From: G020354785 sp964521285
Lineage (GTDB): Bacteria > Bacteroidota > Bacteroidia > Bacteroidales > UBA10428
Length of the DNA: 64,000 nt
Assembly: GCA_964521285.1 (NCBI GenBank)
Contig: CAZFQS010000014.1
Span: 1-64,000, forward strand
Direction of reading: 5' to 3'
Position numbers and translations under genes: made by a program. Positions 1 to 8,943 of the stretch are shown piece after piece. The notes beneath the pieces were generated by a model, which saw nothing but the letters and a program-made list of their open reading frames with translations, searched no databases and was not told the origin of the DNA. The stretch's first letter is position 1. The number at the start of each line of letters is the position of its first letter.

Positions 1-47
1 GTTTTCTTCTAATCTGTTTTTATTTTTTTGTCCAGTTATTTCGGGGG

Positions 48-596
48 CTAATACATAGGATTACCTGATAGTTTACCTTTATTTGGTCCTTTGAAATGCC
101 TTTTCCCGGGATATTTTGATGGTATTCTAACATTATTAAGATTAAATATATAATCATCTGATTTTGTAAACCATAATATGGTTTCATATCTTCCCGAAAA
201 TCTTTTTGATGCATGTAATCCATGTCCAAAGTGCCAGATTATTCTATTTCTAAGTTTTAATCCATACTTTTTAAATATTTGATAGTAATATATATCTAGA
301 GGAAATACTTCACCGTTCTTAACATAATTACCAACTTGCCAGCATATACTACCTTTATCAGAAGTAACATTTATTAATTCTTTTATAATCTTTTCTTGTG
401 TTTCTAGATATTTTTCTATTGAAGTCTTTGTTTCATACCTTTTTCCAATATTATATGGTGGAGATGTAATAACTAAATCAAACTTAATATCATTAATTTT
501 TTTTAGATTTTCATAAGTATCACCAAGTATAAATTTACATTCTGTTTTATACATCTCATTTATCATTTCAGGAAAAGGTTCTTTGACTCCATTCAT
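48..596 (-). pseudogene. Truncated beta-class DNA methyltransferase
   Basis: This is the N-terminal part of a site-specific DNA methyltransferase (N4-cytosine or N6-adenine) of a restriction-modification system. The catalytic TSPPY motif lies at residues 44-48, followed by a target-recognition-like region ending in KYPGKRHFKGP. Beta-class enzymes carry the SAM-binding FxGxG motif near the C-terminus. Here the frame stops after GNPMY at 182 residues, before that motif, where family members usually continue with a conserved block. A different minus-strand frame is open from about 45 to the window edge but does not resemble the missing block. The gene looks broken (truncation or rearrangement), although an assembly frameshift is possible. 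The partner nuclease, if any, would lie outside the window. Confidence 0.7.
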
Positions 597-685
597 ATTA
601 TTTAATAATTAAAATTAGTTAAACCAATTTATTCAATAGATTAATTTTCTTGATAATTTTAAACTTAGTATCAACAAATATATAT

Positions 686-766
686 ATTGTTAACAATTGA
701 CTGGCATTTATCATTGCATTATTGCACATTAATGTTGATTAATATAAATAAAGGTTGTTAACAATT
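686..766. repeat. Two copies of a 12-bp palindromic element
   Basis: TTGTTAACAATT occurs at 687-698 and again at 755-766, a 68-bp spacing, upstream of the candidate small-RNA promoter. The core TTGTTAACAA is a perfect palindrome. Paired palindromes ahead of a promoter suggest operator sites, but the region is very AT-rich and no regulator can be named. Confidence 0.35.
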
Positions 767-800
767 TGCATTATTTTCTTCTGGTAATAATAGCAATGAT

Positions 801-808
801 TATCTTTG
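801..808 (+). promoter_or_regulatory. Candidate -7 box for a small RNA
   Basis: TATCTTTG matches the Bacteroidota -7 consensus TAnnTTTG exactly. No good TTTG -33 box sits about 20 bp upstream; the nearest candidate is a weak TTCTGG at 779-784. A start near 813-816 would give a transcript of about 260 nt ending at the terminator at 1049-1075. Confidence 0.4.
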
Positions 809-814
809 AAAAAA

Positions 815-1075
815 GTTTTTTCCCCTTTAAACTGGAGGGCTAAAATAATGGTAATTCCCAGCTCGATCTCCGGGCAATGTTTCAGGTGGGAATATACAAT
901 TTTCTCATTATAATATTAAAAAGCACGAATATTATTGAACTCATCCACCTATTAGGCTACCTGTCAAAATCTGAATATCTTAAAAGCCGGAAATACAGGC
1001 GATATAGTAACCAGGTTCAGTTCCCTCTTACTCCGCAATAAAAACAATTGCCCCCCAAAGGGGCATTTTTATTTT
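815..1075 (+). ncRNA. Probable structured small RNA of unknown class
   Basis: The stretch has no convincing ORF but lies between an exact -7 box and a very strong intrinsic terminator. Several short inverted repeats are nested: GAGGG 835-839 with CCCTC 1023-1027; ATTCCCA 854-860 with TGGGAAT 887-893; TGAAC 936-940 with GTTCA 1015-1019; and CCTGT 960-964 with ACAGG 995-999. Together they suggest a closing stem with two internal arms. I do not recognise tmRNA, RNase P or SRP signatures. Bacteroidota 6S RNA is a possible identity by size, but I could not match it. The 5' end is inferred only from the -7 box. Confidence 0.45.
1049..1075 (+). terminator. Strong intrinsic terminator
   Basis: TGCCCC (1049-1054), loop CCAAA and GGGGCA (1060-1065) form a GC-rich 6-bp stem directly followed by TTTTTATTTT. 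This is the best rho-independent terminator in the window. No protein gene reads into it on the plus strand, which supports a non-coding transcript upstream. Confidence 0.8.
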
Positions 1076-1083
1076 CAGACTAT

Positions 1084-1429
1084 TGCCAAACTTGTTTGAG
1101 CAATGGGAAGAAAAGAAAAATGATAAGGGCGTTAGCCCTGCAATTGTTTTTTTGCAGGACAACCTTTAAGGGATCACGACCGAAGGGAGTAATCCCTACT
1201 TGCCAAACTTGTTTGAGCAATGGGAAGAAAAGAAAAATGATAAGGGCGTTAGCCCTGCAATTGTTTTTTTGCAGGACAACCTTTAAGGGATCACGACCGA
1301 AGGGAGTAATCCCTACTTGCCAAACTTGTTTGAGCAATGGGAAGAAAAGAAAAATGATAAGGGCGTTAGCCCTGCAATTGTTTTTTTGCAGGACAACCTT
1401 TAAGGGATCACGACCGAAGGGAGTAATCC
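1084..1429. repeat. Three tandem copies of a 117-bp repeat
   Basis: The units start at 1084, 1201 and 1318. The first two are identical and 117 bp long; the third matches for 112 bp and ends at 1429. Each unit carries several potential hairpins: CAAAC/GTTTG, AGGGC-GTTA-GCCCT, CTGCAA/TTGCAG and GGGAT/ATCCC. Because 117 is a multiple of 3, long ORFs run through the array on both strands, but they encode the same 39-residue block three times and are not credible genes. The array probably consists of non-coding palindromic elements of the REP type; a mobile origin is possible but no transposase is present. Confidence 0.9.
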
Positions 1430-1560
1430 TCCGTTGAAAAATATTTTTCATTAGGAGACAAAAATTTCATTTAACATTATTTATTAGTTTAAGAATTGAT
1501 AATAAATGTAATAATTTGTACTTTAACGCGTAAATAGATTATACTTATTCATTTAAAACA

Positions 1561-3108
1561 ATGAATGAAATAGACCGACGAACCTTTTTAAAAAATTCTG
1601 CATCCGCAGCAGGGGTGTTATTTCTGACACCTTATTTTGGCGGAAGCATGTTATCCTCATCTGAATCGATACAAATCGGATATTTTGAGCGCGAATTTGG
1701 TATTGATGATAAAATGTGTCAGATGCTACTGGAAAAAGCACTGTCAAAAGGAGGTGATTTTGCTGACGTTTATTTTGAGCATTCCCTTGAAAACTGGCTA
1801 GTTCTGGAAGATGGTAAAGTCAGTCGTTCCTATGGTAATGTATTGCTTGGAGTTGGAATAAGGACGGTAAAAGGTGACCAGATAGGTTATGGTTTTACAC
1901 AGGAGCTGACTAAAGAATCGATGTTATCAGCAGCCTCAACTGCCGCTTCTCTGGTCAATGAATCTGCCAGACCGGTTGGAAAAAGTTTTAACAGTATCGA
2001 GTTAAAAAATTACTATCCTTTTGATCCTTCAATGATTGAAATACCTTTGCAATCGAAGTTGCCTCTTGTGAAAGCCATCAATGACAAATGCTTTGCCTTG
2101 TCAAATTTAATTGTAAAAGTAAATGCCGGCTTTCACGACAGCACTAAAAGAATTCTTATTGTTACCAGTGAGGGAGTAAAAGCCGAAGATATTCTACCCC
2201 GCAATTACCTGTATGCTTCAACGGTGGGTGAAAAGGATGGCCGGACAGAACAGTCATGGTACAATTTTGGTGGCAGACGAGATTTCTCTTACTACACAGA
2301 TGAACTGGCAACAAAGCTGTCAGAAGAAGTTGTTGGCAGAACAGAGAAACTTTTTGAAGCCATTCAACCACCTGCCGGTGAAATGCCTGTTGTACTCGGA
2401 CCCGGTGTAACCGGTATTCTGTTGCATGAAGCCATTGGCCATGGAATGGAAGCCGATTTCAACCGTAAGAAGATATCAACCTATTCGAACATGATTGGCA
2501 AAAAAGTAGCTGAACACTTTATAACTATTATCGATGATGGCACAAATCCACATCAGATGGGATCTATTAATGTCGACGATGAAGGAGTTCCGGGACAGAA
2601 AACGCTACTGGTAGAAAATGGCATTTTAACAAGTTACATGCATGATAAAATTTCTGCAAAATACTATGGTGTTGAACCTACAGGAAATGGCAGAAGACAG
2701 AATTTTGAACACTATCCGCAACCAAGGATGAGAAACACTTACATGCTTGGAGGAAATGAGATTTCCGAAGATGTGATCAAGGCTGCCAAAAATGGTATCT
2801 ATATTGAGGATGTGAGCAATGGTGAAGTTAAGATCGGAGAGGGTGATTTTGCATTCTATGTATCACAGGGCAGAATGATTGAGGATGGTAAACTGACAGC
2901 CCCGATTAAAGATGTTAACATCATGGGTAATGGTCCGAAAATGCTTGAAAATATCATAATGGTTGCCAATGATCTACAAATTTACGAAGGTGGAGCCGGA
3001 TCATGTGGTAAATGGGGCCAAAGCGTACCAGTTTCGTTCGGATTACCCACCTGCCTGGTTAAATCAATGACAGTTGGTGGAACACAACAGAAAGGAGGTG
3101 TATCATGA
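1561..3108 (+). CDS. tldD: TldD metalloprotease subunit with Tat-type signal
   Basis: TldD is the zinc-dependent catalytic subunit of the TldD/TldE (PmbA) protease, which degrades or trims unfolded and modified peptides. The family metal motif is visible as HEAIGH, residues 289-294, and the conserved C-terminal glycine-rich segment includes Cys482. The N-terminus carries DRRTFLKN followed by a hydrophobic stretch, a good twin-arginine export signal, so this homologue may be periplasmic, unlike the cytosolic Escherichia coli enzyme. At 515 residues it is slightly longer than usual because of the signal. Its stop overlaps the start of pmbA by 4 bp (ATGA), indicating translational coupling. Confidence 0.92.
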   Translation: MNEIDRRTFLKNSASAAGVLFLTPYFGGSMLSSSESIQIGYFEREFGIDDKMCQMLLEKALSKGGDFADVYFEHSLENWLVLEDGKVSRSYGNVLLGVGIRTVKGDQIGYGFTQELTKESMLSAASTAASLVNESARPVGKSFNSIELKNYYPFDPSMIEIPLQSKLPLVKAINDKCFALSNLIVKVNAGFHDSTKRILIVTSEGVKAEDILPRNYLYASTVGEKDGRTEQSWYNFGGRRDFSYYTDELATKLSEEVVGRTEKLFEAIQPPAGEMPVVLGPGVTGILLHEAIGHGMEADFNRKKISTYSNMIGKKVAEHFITIIDDGTNPHQMGSINVDDEGVPGQKTLLVENGILTSYMHDKISAKYYGVEPTGNGRRQNFEHYPQPRMRNTYMLGGNEISEDVIKAAKNGIYIEDVSNGEVKIGEGDFAFYVSQGRMIEDGKLTAPIKDVNIMGNGPKMLENIIMVANDLQIYEGGAGSCGKWGQSVPVSFGLPTCLVKSMTVGGTQQKGGVS

Positions 3109-4427
3109 ATCAAGAGATGTATGATTTATGTAAATGGGCCATTGATACAGCCCTTAAAAATGGCGCTACTGATTGCAGGGCACGTATGTCCAGGAGAAGA
3201 TTTGTGAATATACGCTATCGCGATCATAAACCGGAAGTTGTAAAAGAGGCTACCACTCGCGGACTTAACCTTAATATTTATATTAACGGTAAATTTTCGT
3301 CACAAAATACTCCCGACTTAAGACAAACTGCCCTTGAAAGTTTCATTAAAAAAGCTGTCGAAAATACTCACTTCATCGAAGATGATCCATATCGATCCCT
3401 GCCTGATCCAAAGTATTATGAAGGCAGAGTTGAAATGGATTTGCAATTATCAGATCCCAGACATGGTAATCTTACAGCCGAGCAGCGGCATAATGTTGCT
3501 AAAACCATTGAACAGGTAAGTCTTGAAAAAGCAGGAGATAAAGTCATTTGGGTTGAAGCAGGAATGAACGATAGTGAATGGGAAGAGGTTATTCTGGCCA
3601 GCAACGGTTTTAAAGGTGCTAATAAAACCACCGATCACTGGGCAGGGGCTTCTGTCACCATCGCCGATGAAGGAGACCGTAAACCAATGGGATACTTCTG
3701 GGCAGGCGCCAGAACATTTGAGGATATGCCATCTCTGAAATCAATTGGAGAACAAGCCGCTTTAAGAACCCTTGATTTGCTTGGCGGCAAAAAAATCAAA
3801 ACAGAATCTTTACCCATAGTCATTGAAAACAGGGTTGTTGGCAATGTGCTTTGGGGATTCTTAAGCGGTTTATATGGTAACAATATACAGCAAAAAAGAT
3901 CTTTTCTTGCAGATAAAAAGGGAAAGATTGTAGCAAGCAAATTATTTACCATTAAGGATGATCCTTTCATTAAAAAAGGATTTGGCAGCCGGTTATACGA
4001 TGGGGATGGATTTCCTGCCAAAAAGAGAACCATTGTCAGTGAAGGAAAAATTGAAGAATTCCTCATCGACTGGTATTACAGCAGGAAGTTAGACTGTGAA
4101 CCCACTACGGGAGGAACATCAAACCTCATCATTCCACCTGGTGATAAATCTGTTGACATGTTAATGAAGGATCTGAACAGAGGTATTTTAATAAAGGAAT
4201 TTATCGGTGGAAATTCTAACTCGGCAACGGGTGATTTTTCTGTTGGTATCATCGGTAAATTATTTGAAAATGGTATACCTGTGCAGTCTGTTGCAGAAAT
4301 GAATATAGCTGATAATCATTTAAATTTCTGGAATAAACTCTCAGCCATAGGAAATGATCCCTGGAAATACGGCAGTTGGCTCACACCAAGCCTTGTGTTT
4401 GATGACATCCTTGTTTCAGGAATTTAA
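3105..4427 (+). CDS. pmbA: TldE/PmbA family protease subunit
   Basis: This is the non-catalytic partner of TldD in the heteromeric protease. It has the TldD/PmbA fold and the normal length (440 residues) but lacks the HExxxH metal motif, as expected for this subunit. The N-terminal helix-rich region (residues 1-130) precedes the beta-rich C-terminal domain, which ends in the typical SPSL-like segment (here TPSLVFDDILVSG). No signal peptide is visible, although its partner has a Tat-type signal. The start codon overlaps the tldD stop. A hairpin at 4453-4490 probably ends the operon. Confidence 0.9.
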   Translation: MNQEMYDLCKWAIDTALKNGATDCRARMSRRRFVNIRYRDHKPEVVKEATTRGLNLNIYINGKFSSQNTPDLRQTALESFIKKAVENTHFIEDDPYRSLPDPKYYEGRVEMDLQLSDPRHGNLTAEQRHNVAKTIEQVSLEKAGDKVIWVEAGMNDSEWEEVILASNGFKGANKTTDHWAGASVTIADEGDRKPMGYFWAGARTFEDMPSLKSIGEQAALRTLDLLGGKKIKTESLPIVIENRVVGNVLWGFLSGLYGNNIQQKRSFLADKKGKIVASKLFTIKDDPFIKKGFGSRLYDGDGFPAKKRTIVSEGKIEEFLIDWYYSRKLDCEPTTGGTSNLIIPPGDKSVDMLMKDLNRGILIKEFIGGNSNSATGDFSVGIIGKLFENGIPVQSVAEMNIADNHLNFWNKLSAIGNDPWKYGSWLTPSLVFDDILVSGI

Positions 4428-4452
4428 CTGATAAACTGAAATATGATTTTAC

Positions 4453-4490
4453 ACCATTACTTCTCTTCAATCGGGCAGGGAAGTAATGGT
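4453..4490 (+). terminator. Hairpin terminator after pmbA
   Basis: ACCATTACTTC at 4453-4463 is a perfect 11-bp inverted repeat of GAAGTAATGGT at 4480-4490. It lies between the convergent pmbA and lipoprotein genes. The following T-tract is weak (CTTTATAAAATTCTTT), so it may act for both directions or as an mRNA-stabilising hairpin. Confidence 0.55.
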
Positions 4491-4540
4491 CTTTATAAAA
4501 TTCTTTATCTGCCGGAAAGATTATATCCTCAGTACGTTAT

Positions 4541-5635
4541 TTATTCGATACCTGCCAGAGTATTAAAAAGATTTATTATTTCAGGATAAAAATTTTCGTA
4601 TACAGGATATTCAGTACGGTTAGATTCATAACTCTGCATTAAAGTGTCAAGCTGAGTTATGTAAATAAAGCTCCTCGATTTTTCATATTCCATTAAATTG
4701 TCTTTAATACTTTCCCCTTCACTTTTTACGCGCATTCTTATTACATTAATTCTTACCAGATGCTCATTTACGCATACATACCAGTTAGAATATGCCTGCT
4801 CTTTCATCTCTTCCTTAATCGGTTCAAATAGTATTGAGGATTTATTTACTTCATCAATATTTTTTTCAGTTAATGGATTGACAAATGAGTGACTGAATTC
4901 ATGCAACAGGATATGCTTGAAGTCAGATTCTTTGCCGAAAGCAGGAATGCCGTTATTCAGATTTCTTGGTCCGAGGACATTATATACATATTGACCTTCA
5001 GGAATATCTACTCTGGGACCGTATCCTCCGCCATCAAATAATGGTGTTGGAATAATAATATATTTGTATTTTGTTTCTCCATAATAATCTTCAATCAGGT
5101 CTATATAATTCAAATCGCCTAACGTATTGAATGCAAGAGTTAACATTTTATCATAGAAAGTTTTGCAGCTATCATAAAAATTCATGAAGTCTGTTACTGC
5201 AGAAAAATCCCTTAACTTCTCTGCAAAATCAATAAGGTTATTTACTCCCCGGGCCCTGCCTGTCAAATAATCAGAGTAGGGACCCAGTCTGGTTAAGTCA
5301 GGCGGATAATTGTGAAATAATATGAAGTTAACAGGAGCATCATATGTAAAACCATTATCAATAAGCTCCTGGCACTTTGTTATTGCAGGATGTTGTGAAA
5401 ATGAGGAAAAGTAATTTTCAACTACATTCACATAGTCAAAATTCAAATTTGTGTGATGATCATCTGCCCATGTAGTAAAATGTTGTACAACAGCTAAAAG
5501 TTCCATTCTAGGATCTATTGTTACATATACTCCGTTTTTAAAATAATCATCAGGGATATCAATTATTATCGGATCGTCTTTTTTACAGCCAAGCAGCAGA
5601 ATTATTAATATAAACGGAAGCAAAATTTTTTTCAT
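4541..5635 (-). CDS. Lipoprotein with HExxH metalloprotease-like motif
   Basis: The N-terminus MKKILLPFILIILLLGC is a lipoprotein signal with the lipobox LLGC (Cys17), placing the protein in the periplasm or outer membrane. HEFSH at residues 245-249 fits a gluzincin-type zinc site, and a Glu-rich helix follows. The overall pattern resembles the Bacteroidota DUF4932 family, whose members are of unproven function. It lies 24 bp downstream of the transsulfuration enzyme and may be its operon partner, with no obvious metabolic link. Peptidase activity is inferred from the motif only. Confidence 0.65.
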   Translation of the reverse strand: MKKILLPFILIILLLGCKKDDPIIIDIPDDYFKNGVYVTIDPRMELLAVVQHFTTWADDHHTNLNFDYVNVVENYFSSFSQHPAITKCQELIDNGFTYDAPVNFILFHNYPPDLTRLGPYSDYLTGRARGVNNLIDFAEKLRDFSAVTDFMNFYDSCKTFYDKMLTLAFNTLGDLNYIDLIEDYYGETKYKYIIIPTPLFDGGGYGPRVDIPEGQYVYNVLGPRNLNNGIPAFGKESDFKHILLHEFSHSFVNPLTEKNIDEVNKSSILFEPIKEEMKEQAYSNWYVCVNEHLVRINVIRMRVKSEGESIKDNLMEYEKSRSFIYITQLDTLMQSYESNRTEYPVYENFYPEIINLFNTLAGIE

Positions 5636-5659
5636 TGCTATATTATAAATATTGTTTTA

Positions 5660-6835
5660 TTAAAGCGCCTGGTCTATATCATTTATAATATCTTCGGCAT
5701 TTTCGACGCCGACAGCAAGGCGTATAAGACCATCTTTAATACCAAGAGCCAAACGTTCTTCTTTGGTACAATTATAATAACTAATAGTTGCAGGATGTGT
5801 AATAAGAGATTCCACACCGCCCAGACTAGGCCCTATATTTATAATACTAAGCTTGCTTAAAAAGTCGAGTACGTATTCAATATTATCCTCAACCTCAAAG
5901 GTAACGACTCCTCCAAATCCTTTCATCTGCTTTTTAGCGACATCGTGATGCGGATGACTGGGCAACCCCGGATAATATACCTTCTTAACCCTGGGATGAT
6001 TTTCAAGGTATTCTGCCACTGTTTGACCGTTCTCGTTTATACGCTTCATACGTAGTTCAAAAGTCTTTAATCCGCGTATTAACAAATAAGCAGAGTTAGG
6101 ATCTATAACTCCCCCTGTTATTTTAAGATATTCACGTATAATCGTTGTTAGTTCTTTTTTACCAAGTACTACTCCGCTCAGCAAATCATTATGCCCGCCA
6201 AGATATTTTGTGCCGCTGTGTATTACAAGATTAACTCCATATTCCAGAGGCTTTTGATTAAACGGGGTGGCAAAGGTACTGTCAGAAATTACCAGTATGT
6301 CTCTTCCCTTAAATATACTCATCAGTCTTTTAAGATCCATAATATTGAGGTAGGGATTGGTCGGGGATTCGGAAAAAAAGATTCGCGTATTGGGTTTTAT
6401 TGCTTTCTCCATTGCATTATAATCACACATTTTAACCACAGTACATTCAATATTGAATCTGTCAAGGCACGTCTGGCAAAAATCCAGTGTGCGTTTATAT
6501 GCATCATCTGTTATTACTATGTGATCACCTGATTTCAGTAATGCAAAAAGCGAGGTGGTTATCGCGCTCATTCCGGATGAGAATAGCACTGCATCCTCAG
6601 CTTCTTCTATTTCTGCCAGTTTTCTCTCTGCGGCAAGCTGGGTAGGATTACCGTAACGACCATATTCAAACCGATGCAGGTCTCCTTTTGTCAGTTTTTT
6701 TATTTCTTCAATATCTTTAAATATAAACGTTGAAGACTGCACTATGGGTGTGGTGATTGATCCGTACTCATTATACCGGATTTCACCTGCATGAACTGAC
6801 TTTGTAGAAAATCCCTGTTTTTTATTTTTTTTCAT
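5660..6835 (-). CDS. Cys/Met metabolism PLP-dependent enzyme (cystathionine gamma-synthase-like)
   Basis: A transsulfuration-family PLP enzyme of normal length (391 residues). HSGTKYLGGH contains the Schiff-base lysine, Lys210; YGRYGNPT (residues 58-65) is the phosphate and substrate motif; SDSTFATP (184-191) lies in the cofactor site. The methionine gamma-lyase active-site cysteine region is replaced by DDAYKRT, so gamma-lyase of the classic type is less likely than cystathionine gamma-synthase, cystathionine beta-lyase or an O-acylhomoserine sulfhydrylase. The substrate cannot be decided from sequence alone. It lies 42 bp behind ald on the same strand, suggesting a shared amino-acid metabolism operon. 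Confidence 0.85.
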   Translation of the reverse strand: MKKNKKQGFSTKSVHAGEIRYNEYGSITTPIVQSSTFIFKDIEEIKKLTKGDLHRFEYGRYGNPTQLAAERKLAEIEEAEDAVLFSSGMSAITTSLFALLKSGDHIVITDDAYKRTLDFCQTCLDRFNIECTVVKMCDYNAMEKAIKPNTRIFFSESPTNPYLNIMDLKRLMSIFKGRDILVISDSTFATPFNQKPLEYGVNLVIHSGTKYLGGHNDLLSGVVLGKKELTTIIREYLKITGGVIDPNSAYLLIRGLKTFELRMKRINENGQTVAEYLENHPRVKKVYYPGLPSHPHHDVAKKQMKGFGGVVTFEVEDNIEYVLDFLSKLSIINIGPSLGGVESLITHPATISYYNCTKEERLALGIKDGLIRLAVGVENAEDIINDIDQAL

Positions 6836-6877
6836 ACTGATGTCTCTTAACAGGTATTAAGATAAAAATCAACAGCT

Positions 6878-7993
6878 TCATTCCATCAACATATCAATTG
6901 AGTAGCAAGGCATATCAAAGGCTTTTGCCACATTAGGATAAACACATTTGCCCTTGTATATATTAACACCTGATTTTATTGCATTTGATTGCCTGCAGGC
7001 TTCCTCAAGACCAAGTTCAGCAATCATTAATCCATAAGGAAGTGTTGCGCTGGTAAGTGCTTTGGTTGAGCTAAGTGCTACTACTCCAGGCATGTTTGTC
7101 ACACCATAATGTACTATATCATCAATGACATATACCGGATCATCGTGTGTTGTTGGCCTTATTGTTTCAACGCATCCTCCCTGATCAACTGCAACATCCA
7201 CTATTACAGCTCCTTTCTTCATCAGCTTCAGATGCTCGCGGGTAATTAAGTGAGGAGCTTTTGCTCCTGTCAGCAATATGGCACCAATTATTAAATCACT
7301 TTCTATAAGGACTTTTTCGATATTTGCATCTGTACTATATAAGGTTGTTATCCGGGATCCAAAAATATCATCGAGATATCCAAGTCGCTTTGCACTAATA
7401 TCAAGGATAGTTACATCAGCTCCCATGCCTGTTGCTATCTTGCAGGCATTTGTGCCTACCACTCCTCCGCCAATAATTGCAACCTTGCCTCTGCTTACTC
7501 CCGGAACTCCTCCAAGTAATACGCCTCTTCCTCCGTAAGTCTTTTCAAGATATTTGGCTCCTTCCTGTACTGCCAGTCTGCCTGCAATCTCGCTCATTGG
7601 TTTTAAGCATGGCAGCTGACCCTCATCATCCTCAATTGTTTCATAAGCAACTGCTTTAACTCCTGCTTTCATTAGATTTTCAGTTAATTTTCTGTCAGCT
7701 GCAAGATGCAAATAAGTAAACAGTATTTGTTCATTATGCAATAAACCATATTCTTCAGGTATTGGTTCTTTTACCTTGATTATCATTTCCGCGTTATTAT
7801 AAACTTCCTCCCTGTTAGCAGCAATTTCAGCTCCGGCTTTCTGGTATTCTTTATCTTCAAATCCTGCAGCATTACCTGCACTTTTCTGTATTATAACCTT
7901 ATGTCCTCTGGAAATATATGACCTGACATCTGACGGAATTAATCCAACCCTGTATTCATGATGTTTAATTTCTTTTACACAGCCTATTTTCAT
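6878..7993 (-). CDS. ald: Alanine dehydrogenase
   Basis: It catalyses the NAD-dependent interconversion of alanine with pyruvate plus ammonia in the cytoplasm. The 371-residue length is typical. The N-terminal domain holds the substrate lysine in KVKEP (Lys74) and the catalytic histidine in FTYLHLA (His96). The Rossmann motif [10 protein letters not shown] spans about 171-180. It can drain pyruvate and NADH into alanine, or deaminate alanine for the 2-oxoacid oxidoreductase pathway encoded downstream. rex lies upstream on the same strand, separated by 246 bp of AT-rich DNA with short tandem repeats. Confidence 0.95.
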   Translation of the reverse strand: MKIGCVKEIKHHEYRVGLIPSDVRSYISRGHKVIIQKSAGNAAGFEDKEYQKAGAEIAANREEVYNNAEMIIKVKEPIPEEYGLLHNEQILFTYLHLAADRKLTENLMKAGVKAVAYETIEDDEGQLPCLKPMSEIAGRLAVQEGAKYLEKTYGGRGVLLGGVPGVSRGKVAIIGGGVVGTNACKIATGMGADVTILDISAKRLGYLDDIFGSRITTLYSTDANIEKVLIESDLIIGAILLTGAKAPHLITREHLKLMKKGAVIVDVAVDQGGCVETIRPTTHDDPVYVIDDIVHYGVTNMPGVVALSSTKALTSATLPYGLMIAELGLEEACRQSNAIKSGVNIYKGKCVYPNVAKAFDMPCYSIDMLME

Positions 7994-8124
7994 TGTCTGG
8001 TTTTTTACAATAATATTATATAGTATGGGTTTTCTATTTTATTATTTTTATATCCGATATTACGGTGTTAGATTATATGGCCTGCAGTTAAAAGCTAAAA
8101 TACAATAATTTTAAATTTTAATTA

Positions 8125-8172
8125 TATGATTTTATTGTTATATTGTTTTATTGCTCTACTGCTCTATTGCTA
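8125..8172. repeat. Degenerate 8-bp tandem repeat (ATTGCTCT family)
   Basis: Between ald and rex, about five degenerate 8-bp units related to ATTGCTCT follow each other (ATTGTTAT, ATTGTTTT, ATTGCTCT, ACTGCTCT, ATTGCTAA). The same unit recurs, in either orientation, in intergenic DNA near 21548, 29083 and 46546. Confidence 0.6.
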
Positions 8173-8239
8173 ACAGCTAATTCTTGAAATCTGATAGTAA
8201 ATAAATAAGTTATCAAATAATCTATTAACTCATTCAGCA

Positions 8240-8842
8240 TCAGGCATAATAAAACAAACTTTCAATTTCACTCCTGAGATTTACATTATTAACATAAACA
8301 TCGTCTGGTACGCGTAATATTATAGGAGAGAAATTAAGAATTCCCTTAATTCCCAATGAAACAAGTTTATCGCATGTCTCCTGACCCGCAAATTCCGGGA
8401 CTGCAATAACTGCTATTTTTACATTATGCTTCTTTACAATTTTATCCATTTTATCCGGATGATAAACAGGAACATTAAATTTCTTCGTATATTTTGCAGG
8501 ATCCAAATCAAAAGCTGCAACAATAAACATTCTGTTTTCAGGAAATCCCTTGTAATTGGTTAAGGCTTTGCCAATATTACCCATCCCAACAATGATAATA
8601 TTTCTGTCTTCATCTCTTTTAAATATTTGACTAATTGCCTTTAGTAATTTCTCAATATCATATCCTCCTTTTTTATTTCCTTTTATTCCGAAATATGAGA
8701 AGTCCTTTCTCACCTGTTCAGGAGTAACTCCCACTTCTTCACCGAGGTTGTAGGAAAATACCTTTTCAAATCCCAGTCTTTGAAACTTAATCAGGCAAAT
8801 ACGATATTGTAGAAATCTCTTTATGACTTTATCACTAATCAT
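8240..8842 (-). CDS. rex: Redox-sensing transcriptional repressor Rex
   Basis: Rex represses fermentation and hydrogen genes when NAD+ is high and leaves DNA when NADH binds. The N-terminal winged helix (about residues 1-78, including VTPEQVRKDFSYFG) is followed by the NADH-binding Rossmann domain with VGMGNIG at about 85-91 and a C-terminal swapped helix ending ESLFYYA. Its length of 200 residues is near the family norm. It is divergent from the membrane hydrogenase operon, sharing a 170-bp intergenic region, which is a common arrangement for a regulator and its target. Confidence 0.93.
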   Translation of the reverse strand: MISDKVIKRFLQYRICLIKFQRLGFEKVFSYNLGEEVGVTPEQVRKDFSYFGIKGNKKGGYDIEKLLKAISQIFKRDEDRNIIIVGMGNIGKALTNYKGFPENRMFIVAAFDLDPAKYTKKFNVPVYHPDKMDKIVKKHNVKIAVIAVPEFAGQETCDKLVSLGIKGILNFSPIILRVPDDVYVNNVNLRSEIESLFYYA

Positions 8843-8943
8843 TGCATTTTAATTGCCTTTTTATATTGTCAGGTTGCAGTTATTTCTTTTATTTAAATTA
8901 AATATATATTAATATTAAAATAAGAAGATTCTTTGTTAAAAAT

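Noticed and set aside
687..766. Rex operators upstream of the candidate RNA
   Set aside because: TTGTTAACAA has no 4-bp spacer between half-sites, unlike the Rex consensus.
849..914. Short ORF (21 codons) starting at ATG 849
   Set aside because: It overlaps the predicted RNA stems, has no ribosome site and no recognisable product.
1084..1429. CRISPR array
   Set aside because: The repeats are contiguous with no spacers, and no cas genes are nearby.
1048..1451. Long ORFs on both strands through the 117-bp repeats
   Set aside because: They exist only because the repeat length is a multiple of three; each encodes the same block three times and lacks family resemblance.
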